Shown piece by piece: positions 1 through 9,435 of a stretch of DNA of 64,000 nucleotides (position 1 is its first letter; every line of letters starts with the position of its first letter). The notes under the pieces are model-generated. The model saw nothing but the letters and a program-made list of their open reading frames with translations. It searched no databases and was not told the origin of the DNA. Location: assembly GCA_963565915.1 (NCBI GenBank), contig OY751495.1:1178001-1242000 (forward strand), given 5' to 3'. The stretch is from Entoloma clypeatum. Lineage: Eukaryota > Basidiomycota > Agaricomycetes > Agaricales > Entolomataceae. A program made the translations under genes and the position numbers.

Positions 1-56
1 GTGTTCTGCTGCCAGATGCGAAGTTCTGTCGGGTTGTTGGTGGGTCATACTAACAT
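1..56 (-). pseudogene. LINE ORF2 (endonuclease-RT), first codons only
   Basis: Beginning at ATG 56-54, in the -1 frame relative to ORF1 and overlapping its stop (ATGTTAG), the frame reads MLV, a TGA at 47-45, then a stretch ending TELRIWQQN. The LRIWQQN signature is the usual beginning of the apurinic endonuclease domain in fungal LINE ORF2 proteins. The TGA is again explicable as CGA to TGA. The rest lies left of the window, so catalytic residues cannot be judged. Confidence 0.65.
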
Positions 57-1756
57 GCGGAGGAGGTGGGAGGGCGGCCGTGCATGGAATTGGTGGGGCT
101 GGGGTTGCGGGCAACGTAGGAGTCCAGGGTCTGTTGGCGTCGGCGCCCTACTTGAGTCCAACCGTCGGTTTGAGGCTGCTGGGGTGGGTTGTCTAGGCGG
201 GGTCTGTGGGTCGGAGGGGAGGTGGAGAGTTTGGGTGGCGCAAAAACCCAAGTCCAGGGGTCACCCGTTGGGAAGTAGGGCATGTTGTTTTCGGGGTAGC
301 GTCTGTCGAGGTCGGCGCATTCGGAGAGGAAGGTGGGGCAACTTCTGAAGTAGCTCGTGTGGTGGAGTGAAGGGCCGCATGAGACGCAGCGTGGGGGTTG
401 GGACGGTGGGCATTCAGACGTGGTGTGCGTTTTGCTCGTGCAGTGGGCGCATGTTTCACCGTTAGGGCAGGTGGCGTGGATATGACCGTATCGCTGGCAT
501 TTGTTACAGTGTGTTGGTTCGCGGATATCTTTTGTTGTGGTGACGACGTGGCCAGCGACGAAGGTCTTCTTGGTGAGGAGGTGGTTGGCGGATTCGGGTG
601 AGGAGCAGGATACTTTGAGGGAGGCGACTGTTTGCTTTGGGCTGCGGCGGTCGGGACGTTTGATCCACGAGGCTGAGGTTATGGAACCCGGTTGTAGGTC
701 ATTGTCTTGCTCAATCGCGGTGATGTGGAGGGGGTCTGAGGGGTCGAAGTCGCCAGTGCAGGGCACAAATTTGAGGATGAGGTTGTAAGATCTTAGTTTG
801 ATGGTGGCAGACAGGCCGAAATGGGCAGTGAGGAGGGTTGAGGTGGGTTCCGCGGCGTAGGATTTGAAGCGTGAAGCTGAGTCGGGGGAGTCGAGGTCGA
901 GGAGGTAAGTGCCGTGTTCAAGGATCTGGATCCCTCTGACTACTGTCTTTGTCTTCTGGGTGGGGCCTGAGTCGTCAAAGGCGCTTGCGAGTTCATCTAG
1001 GCTTTGGAGATCCTTGTTGATGTCATCGCGGATCGACGTTATGGCATTGGGGGCAGGGTTTCTAGGGGTTGGGTCAGAAGTGGGGTCGATTAGGACAAGG
1101 ATCAAGCGGGAGGCGGCTAGGAGGCGTTGTTGGATCCTGGTGTGGTCATTAGAGGTGTTCGGGTTGTAAGTGCTTGGGATGGTTGAGGGCTGGGCAGGTG
1201 CCGGGGTGGACATGGACATGGGCTTGGGGAGAGAGGGGGTGTGGGCGTTGGAGGTCAGTTTTGTGGCGATGTCGCTGAGGTTGGCGGTGGTGGAGGCATG
1301 TTGGGTTGCGGTTTCCTTGAGGTCGAGGGAGGTTGATGCTTGCTGGGCGGTGTTGGCGTTGAGGAAGGTTTTCGCGGATAGGAGGTCGCTGTTGGCTTCG
1401 GAGAGGAGCGAGGAGACTTTGTTGGCGACGGTCGTGGCTAGGAAGGAGGAGAGTGTGTCTGTTACGTCATCTTCAAGAAGAAAGGCAACCCCTCATATGG
1501 CGGCCGCGGCGTCGGGAGGGATCTTGGGGAGGAGGGCCGCGGTGAGGAGGATCCTGATGAGTTTGGATTGGTCATAGGGTTCGGCGGCAAGGACCCATCC
1601 CTTGGAGTCAAACCACTTGCGGGTGTCTTGGCTGTTGTTGATTGTCCCATGAGTGCCGGTCATCAAGCTCGTGATTTCGGATCTCGTGGGGAGCGGTTTC
1701 TGAGAGGCATTTGGGGTCCCGGCCCTTTGGGGCGGGTTTTTCGAGGAGGGCGACAT
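50..1756 (-). pseudogene. LINE ORF1, gag-like nucleic-acid-binding protein (one in-frame stop)
   Basis: A single minus-strand frame of about 568 codons starting at ATG 1756-1754 (MSPSSKNPPQ), interrupted only by TGA at 1495-1493. The two halves are exactly in frame, and the TGA sits where an arginine codon (CGA) would fit, so this looks like one C-to-T change. The C-terminal third holds a series of CCHC knuckles, two of them C-X2-C-X4-H-X4-C (CNKCQRYGHIHATC and CAHCTSKTHTTSEC) and a looser third, as in LINE ORF1 RNA-binding proteins that package element RNA. The last 100 residues are Pro/Gln-rich. It ends in TAG at 52-50, overlapping the ORF2 start. The in-frame sequence upstream of 1756 has no better start and runs into element A, so the ATG at 1756 is preferred. 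Confidence 0.8.
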
Positions 1757-1943
1757 GGGGACGAGTGTACCCTGTGGTTCGGGGTGGGTTGGCAATGTGG
1801 ACGGATGGGCGAGGTCGAGTTTGGTTTGGTGGGGGTGTGGGGAGGAGGGGGGGTACTCAGGCCGGGGTTGTGTGGCTCGACTGTTGCTGGTAGCACCAGG
1901 ACCCCGAAAGAGGTCATGGTGGTAGCAGGTCAAGGAGCGGTCC

Positions 1944-4017
1944 ACGGCATTTACTTGGGGACCAACAGAGCAGCAAGCTTTTGAAGGTCTCATACGGGAA
2001 ATTACATCGGCACCAGTCTTGGCATTGCCGAAACCAGAGGGACAGTTCAGGGTTGAAACCGATGCATCGGGCTATGCAATTGGAGCAGTACTCTCTCAGA
2101 GGCAAGATGACAAATGGCACCCCATCGCATTCTTGTCGTGGACCATGTCCGCGGCCGAACAGAATTACGAAATATACGACAAGGAACTCCTGGCAGTTGT
2201 GGAAGCATTGAAAGATTGGAGACACTATCTGCTTGAAGCCAGGGAACGTTTTGAAATCTTGACCGATCACAAGAACCTGGAATATTTCCGTCGTCCTCAG
2301 GACCTGAATCAACGACAGCGACGCTGGAAAATGAAGTTACAAGACTATGACTTCGAATTACGGCATGTGCCCGGCAAGACCAATGCGAAAGCGGACATCC
2401 TGTCACGCTTACCCTGGTATGAAGCGGAACTCAAACCACAGGACAGTGACCAAATGCTCAAGGAGGGACTATTCTTGAAACGGTTGGAATCAGAAGATGT
2501 GGTACAAATGGAGATGTTCACAGAGGAACAATTCTTTGAAGGGGGTGAGACATCTGATTCTATCAAAATTGGAGATGTCACGACCATCGAAAACCCATGG
2601 ATCGCACGCATCAAGGCTTCGAACCGCATGGAGACAGAAGTAGCGCAGGGCCTAAAAAAGAATCCTCATTGGTATCAGCAGGAGAATGGGATCACCTATG
2701 CAGGAGAACGAGTCTATGTCCCGCCAGACCCACAATTACAACAAGAATTGATGTTTGAGTCACACGATGCACCAGTGGCCGGACATCCAGGACAGTACCG
2801 GACACATGAACTCCTCACTCGCCTACTGGTGGCCTACCATACTGCATGATGTGAAGAAGTACGTGAAGGGTTGCGACACTTGTCAATGCAACAAGATTAA
2901 CCGACAAAAGCGACATGCTCCGCTACATCCCCATGCAGCACCAAGTCACCCATGGGAAGACATAGGAATCAACGTTGTGGGACCGATACCAGAATCTGAT
3001 GGAAAAAACACAATTCTGGTCATCACAGATAGACATTCGAAGATGCTTCACCTTATTCCGACAACTGTGGAACTATCAGCTGAAGGACTAGCCAAGATCT
3101 ATCGGGATCAGATATGGAAGCTTCATGGGATCCCCAAGAAGATCATCAGCGATAGGGGACCGCAGTTCGCCGCGAAGTTCATGGAGATACTCTGCCGCAT
3201 GCTAGGGATCAAAAGGAGCCTGTCCACCGCATACCACCCACAGACCGACGGACAGGCCGAGCGATCGCATCAGGAAACGGAAGTGTTCTTACGAAACTTT
3301 GTCAACCATCTACAGGATGATTGGGCTGAATGGATCGCAATCGCAGAGTTCCAGTACAATGACAAAGAAGATCAGGCAATGAAGCACACCCCATTCTACC
3401 TCAACTATGGTTTACATCCGTGGAAGGGAGAGCTCGTGTTAGAAGATACCAATCCAGCTGCCAACGACTTCTTGAAAAAACTCAAACAGGCACGAGAAGA
3501 AGCCAATGCAGCGCTGAAACAAGCACAGGATCAGATGAAGAAGACAGTTGACACACGGCAAAGTCTGTCTCAGGACTACCGCATTGGAGACAAGGTGTGG
3601 CTGGAAGGGACTAACATCAGGACCGATCGCCCCTCAAAGAAACTTGATGCACTCCGACATGGACTATTCAAAGTCCTAGAGAAGAAGGGAGCTAGTGCGT
3701 ACCTTCTTGATCTTCCGAAGACTTGGAAGATGATTCACCCTGTGTTCAACGAGACCCTGTTGTCACCATATGAAACTTCGAAGTACGCCATCCAGAAAAA
3801 AAAACCAGCCCCTGATCCGATCATCATCGAAGGACGAGAAGAGTACCATGTGTCTACGATCCTAGACTCTCGAAAGTTCCACGGAAAGATCCAGTACCTC
3901 GTCCAGTGGGAAGGATATGGTCCAGAAGAGAACACATGGGAACCTCGAGCTAATGTTCAGAATGCTCAAGATTTGATCCGTGATTTCCATCGGCAGAACC
4001 TGTCTCGTCCACAATAA
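1944..4017 (+). pseudogene. Element A pol: RNase H, integrase, chromodomain (frameshifted)
   Basis: The open frame from 1947 gives RNase H ([23 protein letters not shown]) and the start of the integrase (HHCC finger, ESHDAPVAGHPGQYR). At about 2822 two bases are missing compared with elements C and E (CGCCTACTGG instead of CGCACCTACTGG), which shifts the frame. The rest continues at 2823-4017: the finger's two cysteines (CDTCQC), the catalytic core with Asp residues in VITDRHSK and IISDRGPQFA and Glu in TDGQAERSHQE, and a C-terminal chromodomain ([18 protein letters not shown]). Chromodomains target integration to modified histones. Element D carries the same 2-bp deletion. Confidence 0.88.
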
Positions 4018-4150
4018 AAGACGAGTTCTCAAAACCCATGGCAGTATCGACCTCATCAGTCAACCACACACCGAGTTCCCCGCTCTAGTCTTTTCCCTGC
4101 CCAATATAGCCACCCTATTCTTCTTTTATCTCTCAACCATCCTCACCGCC

Positions 4151-4521
4151 ATGTCAAACACCATCGTTACCTCCACCTCCACCACCGACATCAACCCCGC
4201 CATCGCCCCCTTATGAACGAAGCGCTCTCCATGAGAGACCAAATCCATGCCCTCGAAACTTCCCTCACCGACCTCCTTCATCACCAGATGAATATCCGAC
4301 TTCATTCGTTGTCCAATCTCCCCGCCGCCCCAACTCCCGAAGAGAAACAAATTCTCGGGAATTACACCAGCACCCTCGTCATCGAAAATCGATGTATTCG
4401 GCTGGCTATCAAAGGCCTCGAACTCGCCGTAGCCATCAATGAGGAATTGATATATGATTGGAGCCTCAAGAAAAGTCCGAACTGGTCCGATCCCGGCAAC
4501 AACGAGGGATGGGGACAGTGA
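4151..4521 (+). pseudogene. Element A ORF3, small accessory protein (1-bp deletion)
   Basis: Between the chromodomain stop and the 3' LTR, an ATG at 4151 opens a frame matching the intact 122-codon ORF3 of element C and the ORF3 of element E. One base is missing at about 4208 (ATCGCCCCCTT against ATCGCCGCCCTT in E), giving a stop at 4214-4216. The rest reads on from 4213 to TGA 4519-4521. The protein is Ser/Thr-rich at the start, then helical with heptad-like Leu/Ile (LSMRDQIHALETSL). Element D has the identical deletion. Function unknown. Confidence 0.7.
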
Positions 4522-4555
4522 CTCTGTGAGGACACAGAGCTTGGAGAGGGGAACA

Positions 4556-4957
4556 TGTTATGGACTCTACGGTATGAGGACCATGTCATATCTTTTACTT
4601 ATCGGCCCGACTCGGCGCCCTCTTATGAGCTTACTATGTCTAATATCTACTTTCGCAACCTTCGATTTCCAGTCTGACTCATTACATTACTTCGTCATCC
4701 CCTTTAGTATACTTCACTCCCACGCTGACTCGCTTTCCGCAGTCAGCTTACTCACTGTACATAGCCTTCCGCAGTCGCCTTACTCATGCGCACTGCCTTC
4801 CGCAGTACTGACTCATCCGCTACCGCCTATAGTCAGTACCTATATAAACCTCTTGTACTATAGTAGATTCCTTAGATTTAGCAATCACTTTGCTCTTCAC
4901 CTTTCCACTTTCCTGCATACTCTGCCCGAACCTTGGAACGGTTTGTTAAGCATAACA
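4556..4957 (+). repeat. Element A 3' LTR, 402 bp
   Basis: Starts TGTTATGG and ends AGCATAACA, giving the terminal inverted repeat TGTTA/TAACA. It is preceded by a polypurine tract (GGAGAGGGGAA). It contains TATATAAA at about 4841-4848, the R-region word AGATTTAGCAA, and TGACTCA motifs at 4675-4681 and 4809-4815. Homologous LTRs of the same length are at 39408-39809, 44782-45183 and 58988-59389. Confidence 0.93.
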
Positions 4958-5549
4958 CCTCTGTTGGTTGGGACAGTACTGCTCCGGTTGCAAAGTCCAA
5001 GCTATCCACTTCTATCCACCACTCCTTTCCATGATCAGCTAAGACCAGGATCGGAGCAGATGTGATCCTCTGCTTCAGCTCCGCAAATGCAGACACTTCT
5101 CCCTCCTTCCAGGACCAGAGGTGCCCTTCCTTTGTGAGCATGAAAAGAGGGTGCGCGATGTCCGAAAACCCTTCAATAAAATGATGATAGAAGTTAGTGA
5201 ATCCCAAGAAGGATTGTACTTCTCGGACGTTTGTCAGAGCGGGCCACTCCGCGACCCCCCCTACCTTCACCAGATCCATCTCTACATGTCCTTGTTCAAT
5301 AATAAGGCCTAGGTATTCAATACGTGTTTGTTCAAACTCACATTTCTCTGGTTTTAGATAGAGTTTGTGTTCACGAAGTCGTTCCAGTACAATCCATGTG
5401 ACCCTCTGATGCTCCGCCAGGGTCTCCGTGAAGATGAGTATATTGTCGAGGTAAACACAAACTACACCTTCAGTGATAAGGTCCTGAAAGATCTTGTTCA
5501 TCATAGTCTGGAATGTGGATGGACTATTAGTGAGGCCGAAGAACATTAC
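4958..5549 (-). repeat. Left arm of 592-bp inverted duplication
   Basis: Bases 4958-5549 are the reverse complement of 7494-8085. The translated frames compared are identical (for example 5121-5312 against 7922-7731) and the stretches compared base by base match without a difference. The arm covers the RT palm, including the YLDN box, to the RNase H start. Confidence 0.95.
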
Positions 5550-6932
5550 CAATGGTTCATAGAGTCTGTGATTGGTCCAAAAAGCAGCCTTCCAGTCGTC
5601 TCCAGGTTTTATCCACACATTGTTGTAACCCCAGTGGATGTCGAGCTTGGTGAAGTATTGAGCATGTTGAAGTTTATTGATCAGTTCGGATATGAGCGGA
5701 AGTGGATACTTGTTTTTGATAGTTTTGGAATTGAGTGACTGGTAGTCTTGTACAAGACAAAGGGAGCCATCCTTCTTCTTGATGTAGAATACCAGAGATG
5801 CCATTGGAGACTTGGAAGGGCGGATTCGACCAGTTGCAAGGTTTTTCTCCAAAAATGTGTCAAGTTTCTTCTGTTCGTTCGGAGCAAGCAGATATACCTT
5901 ACAACCCGCCAGAGAGGCGTCCGGAACAAGTTCAATGGCGTGGTCCCAAGTCTGCTCTTCCAGTAAGGTGTTGAAAGAGGTCTTTGAGAATACATATCCG
6001 AAGTCAAACAAGTGGTCTGGTACAGAGTCATGGAAAGATTTAGGTTTTTGGTTACTGAGGAAGGCCTCCGATAGACATTGCAAGATATTGGATGAAGCAC
6101 AGATGAACTCCACCTCCATGGGTACTGTTCCGACAAAAAGGCGATCTCCCTCCTCAAACTCATCTTCTTCCTTATTGTCTTCTGCTGACTCCTCCGCTTC
6201 CTCTTCTTCTGTGACATCCTCCACCCATGGGCCATGCGGAGCCTCCTCTGCTAGACCAGACATCAAAGTGGAACCCATCCGACAGGCTTGGATGCGGACT
6301 TGTTCAAACTTCCGCTCCTTCCGCTCTTGTGCTGCCTCCTGGTGGCATGTCCGACATTGTGCAGGACAATGGCTCATCTTCACTTCCCCTGAAGCCCAAT
6401 ATACCTCGGGGTTGTGTTCTTTGAGCCAAGTGAAGCCTAACATGATTTCTTGTTTTCCCAAACTTGTGACTGCAAGCTGGGTCCGTTCTGAGTGATCCCA
6501 ATAGCGGACCACTACATCCAACACCTCCATTATTGCTCCGGCCTCATTTGGAGTTCTGTCAATGTTGTATACCGGAATTGCGTGTTGTAGCTTTCGAGTA
6601 GAGAGTTGATGTTTCTTGACCAGAGTGCGTTCAATAAATGACCCTGTTGCCCCGCTATTGAGTAAAGCCTTTTGTGAGAGTGTGTCTTTGGTGTCGGTAG
6701 TTTCAAAAACTATGTCTAGTTCAATAGAATTGTCAGAGTGAGCAGATGCGAGGACATATTGTTTTGGAAGCCGATGCTCCCACTTAGAGAGGCGAAGGCG
6801 GATAGGATTTGCGGAGTTGGGTGCAACTATAGGATTGTTTGCAGGCTTAGAGATGGAGGGTATAGGGTCATATTGTTCCATAAATAAGGCAGCATAATGA
6901 TTTTTAGTAGACAATGAGGGCGCACTGTTCAC
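4958..6932 (-). pseudogene. Element B pol: protease and RT, catalytic Asp residues replaced
   Basis: One uninterrupted frame of about 658 codons, in a different frame from gag and lacking an ATG at its beginning (first codon GTG). In order: aspartic protease, with LNSGATGS where family members have DSG (AAT at 6659-6657); an acidic linker; RT with SPMASLVFYIKKKDG and LDIHWGYNN; the polymerase box reads YLDN instead of YLDD (5453-5442); then the RNase H start ([15 protein letters not shown]). Both changes are Asp to Asn, that is G to A on the coding strand, so protease and polymerase should be dead although the frame is open. Cut off at 4958 by element A. Confidence 0.85.
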
Positions 6933-7493
6933 TCGTTGTGAGGAGAAAAATCCTCCTGTCCTCCCTCCGACTCCGCAGACTCCGTGGGTGGAATGGAGTT
7001 ATCTTCCACTGCGTCCTTGACCACGAGTTGTTCCATAACAAACTCGTTCTGCTCCTCCATTGTCATGAAGCGAATGTCGAAGCAAAGGGGGCATTTCCGA
7101 CTAAAGTGACCTGTTTTGTTACATCTGAAGCATGCATTGGCATTCTTGCCTTTGACATGTGAAGTATCAATGTCCATTGCATTAGGGTCCCTTGTTGGCA
7201 GAGTGGATGCAGATGCGGATGGAGCTGTATGTGGAGTGAATGGAATGTAGGGGCGAGGGAATACTGAGGTGCCAGGTACTCTTGGTCCAACAATGTTGCG
7301 GAAGGTGGATGTGCGGGTCGGAGCAGTGGCTTTGAAGGCTTTGTTGGCAATCCTATTGTTGTCATTGACTCGTGCTGCAGAGTACCACTCATCGGGGTTG
7401 TCATCCGCAGGCCATCTGTGGGTCAGGGTGGCAATCTGGTTCTGAATGTCGGAATGGAGACCATGGCAGAATTTGAGTATGATGTTGGTATTC
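6929..7493 (-). pseudogene. Element B gag, C-terminal part
   Basis: Open frame from the inverted-junction point at 7493 down to TGA 6931-6929, about 187 codons. It includes a gag-type helical segment (KFCHGLHSDIQNQIATLTHR), a Pro/Ser linker with DPNAMDIDTS, and one CCHC knuckle CFRCNKTGHFSRKC. These bind genomic RNA during particle assembly. The N-terminal half of gag is missing because the inverted duplication starts at 7494. The stop overlaps the pol frame (GAGTGAAC), consistent with frameshift expression of pol. Confidence 0.78.
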
Positions 7494-8085
7494 GTAATGT
7501 TCTTCGGCCTCACTAATAGTCCATCCACATTCCAGACTATGATGAACAAGATCTTTCAGGACCTTATCACTGAAGGTGTAGTTTGTGTTTACCTCGACAA
7601 TATACTCATCTTCACGGAGACCCTGGCGGAGCATCAGAGGGTCACATGGATTGTACTGGAACGACTTCGTGAACACAAACTCTATCTAAAACCAGAGAAA
7701 TGTGAGTTTGAACAAACACGTATTGAATACCTAGGCCTTATTATTGAACAAGGACATGTAGAGATGGATCTGGTGAAGGTAGGGGGGGTCGCGGAGTGGC
7801 CCGCTCTGACAAACGTCCGAGAAGTACAATCCTTCTTGGGATTCACTAACTTCTATCATCATTTTATTGAAGGGTTTTCGGACATCGCGCACCCTCTTTT
7901 CATGCTCACAAAGGAAGGGCACCTCTGGTCCTGGAAGGAGGGAGAAGTGTCTGCATTTGCGGAGCTGAAGCAGAGGATCACATCTGCTCCGATCCTGGTC
8001 TTAGCTGATCATGGAAAGGAGTGGTGGATAGAAGTGGATAGCTTGGACTTTGCAACCGGAGCAGTACTGTCCCAACCAACAGAGG
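7494..8085 (+). repeat. Right arm of 592-bp inverted duplication
   Basis: Reverse complement of 4958-5549. The inner boundary is sharp: homology stops between 5549 and 5550 on the left and between 7493 and 7494 on the right. The outer boundary at 8085 only reflects where element A interrupts the left copy; B' itself runs on into RNase H. Confidence 0.95.
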
Positions 8086-8768
8086 TAAGTGGCACCCTGT
8101 CGCATTCTATTCCAAAAGCCTTAGTCCAGTGGAACGCAACTATGAGATCTATGACAAGGAGATGTTGGCAGTGGTCCGCACATTGGAGGAGTAGAGGCAC
8201 TTCCTCGAAGGAGCGGAGAAGACAGTGGAGATTTGGACAGACCACAAAAATCTTGAGTATTTCATGACAGCTCAAAAACTAAATCAATGACAAGCTAGAT
8301 GGTCCTTATACCTCGCTTGTTTCGATTTCAAAATGCACCATTGACCTGGCAAGTCAATGGGCAAGTCCGATGCTTTGCCCCAATGAGCGGACCATGGAGA
8401 TGGATCGTGGGACAACAAAAACATCATCCTTCTTTGACCAGAACTGTTTGCAGTGCGAGCAATGTGTGGGGTAACTGTTCAAGGGGAAGAACATGATGTC
8501 CTCCGCCAGGTCCGACAGGGAGTCCAAGAGGGGTTACTGGATGACAGTGTGGCGGAGGTTGTCAAATCCCTTCCGACGGTCGGAGCGGGGTCTGTCCGCA
8601 GTGCGGAGTGGAGGCAAGCGGAAGGAAGGTTTGCTCTACTTCAGGGATTGTATCTATGTTCCTAACAATCCCCAACTGCATCATCGGATCCTCACACAAC
8701 ACCACAACACTCCAGTGGCCAGACATCCTGGACGGTGGAAAACCTTGGAACTGGTGTCGCGCAATTAC
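7494..8768 (+). pseudogene. Element B' pol: RT to integrase zinc finger, first segment
   Basis: Starts abruptly in RT (FFGLTNSPSTFQTMMNKIF; YLDN box as in B), continues through the connection and into RNase H. A frameshift lies near 8085; after it RNase H ([20 protein letters not shown]) is broken by TAG and by TGA codons (8197-8290 and on). The last part approaches the integrase finger (HHNTPVARHPGRWKTLE). At 8768 the copia element interrupts it; the frame resumes at 14549. Strongly decayed compared with the shared arm. Confidence 0.8.
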
Positions 8769-9073
8769 TGTTGAAACTTTTCCCATCATGTAGATTAGAT
8801 TAGATTAGATTACATCACGTGACCTTTACATATCTTCATTACATACTTGTTTGGTTGGTACAAACAGTAGTATATAAGACCAGGAAACTGTCAATATCAA
8901 CAAGTTGTCTCTTGACTCTTAACCAGCTCCATCGCTCTCACCAGCCTCAACCGCTCTCACTAGCCTTACCCCCTCCAAACCATGTAAGTGACCATAGCGG
9001 TATCGTAGAGTACTTCCACTGTAGCTATGTTGCTCAGTACACCTGTGGCTAGCGCCCAGGTGGAACTTCAACA
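8769..9073 (+). repeat. Copia 5' LTR
   Basis: TGTTGAAACTTTTCCC to ACTTCAACA. Contains four TAGAT pentamers in a row near the start and TATATAAG at about 8871, the probable promoter. The 3' copy has five additional bases just before the TATA (AGTACGGTATATAAG against AGTATATAAG). Confidence 0.94.
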
Positions 9074-9085
9074 GGTTATGGGCCC
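9074..9085 (+). promoter_or_regulatory. Copia primer-binding site, initiator-tRNA half-molecule type
   Basis: Directly after the 5' LTR comes GGTTATGGGCCC. This is the complement of GGGCCCATAACC, the anticodon stem-loop of eukaryotic initiator tRNA-Met, not of a tRNA 3' end. Drosophila copia is known to prime from such a tRNA-iMet fragment cut in the anticodon loop; the same mechanism is inferred here. The sequence 9086-9435 is an untranslated leader with no other feature seen. Confidence 0.75.
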
Positions 9086-9435
9086 CGGATAGCAGAGGGA
9101 CTTGGGAAACGCTGGCAACAGCGAGTACCTGCCCACTCTACCCTGGTTGGCGAAGAACCGATCGAAAGATCTAGGTTCTGAGTCTCACTTCTTCATATAT
9201 GAACCTGGGAACGTCATTACGACAAGTACCTGTCATGAGACGTCCCTAAGGGGATTGACCTAGTACACTCCATGTGGAAACGTTGATTGCACCTTATACG
9301 TTTCTGACATATAAAGGGTTTTCCCGTGACCGCTATTCCTAAAGGGAATATGTCATAAGGAATCATTTAATTGTTTTCTTGAATCATATTCATAACACAT
9401 CACTGATTGGGAACCCTTTTTTAGATTCATCTACA

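Larger units (their letters stand above)
1..1943 (-). mobile_element. LINE (non-LTR retrotransposon), 5' part
   Basis: The minus strand carries a gag-like ORF1 with zinc knuckles followed by the first codons of an endonuclease/RT ORF2 that leaves the window at base 1. About 190 bp of leader precede the ORF1 ATG. At 1943/1944 the LINE abuts gypsy element A, whose homology to its relatives starts abruptly there, so the LINE either inserted into A or a deletion joined them. Fungal LINEs of the Tad1/CRE-like basidiomycete type have this ORF1-ORF2 order; the exact clade cannot be assigned without ORF2. Confidence 0.85.
1944..4957 (+). mobile_element. Ty3/gypsy element A (chromovirus-like), 5'-truncated
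   Basis: A copy of the A/C/D/E gypsy family lacking everything upstream of the RT/RNase H boundary. It holds RNase H, integrase, chromodomain, a small ORF3 and a 402-bp 3' LTR. Homology to element E begins at 1944 (ACGGCATTTACTTGG), directly at the LINE junction. Its 3' LTR ends at 4957 inside the minus-strand element B, so A inserted into B. The right-flank pentamer is CCTCT; the left TSD would lie outside the window. Confidence 0.9.
4958..7493 (-). mobile_element. Ty3/gypsy element B, partial (gag to RT)
   Basis: The minus strand reads, from 7493 downward, the C-terminal part of gag with a zinc knuckle, a protease, RT and the beginning of RNase H, where element A's LTR cuts it at 4957/4958. 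At 7493/7494 it is joined head to head to an inverted copy of its own RT region. No LTR of this copy is present. It is related to, but distinct from, the A/C/D/E and F families. Confidence 0.88.

Noticed and set aside
4454..5065. 203-codon frame through the A LTR
   Set aside because: Spans ORF3 end, LTR and element B; matches a frame in element D only because the LTR is shared.
8785..8811. TAGAT repeats as telomere-like sequence
   Set aside because: Period five, only four units, present in both copia LTRs; part of the LTR, not telomeric.
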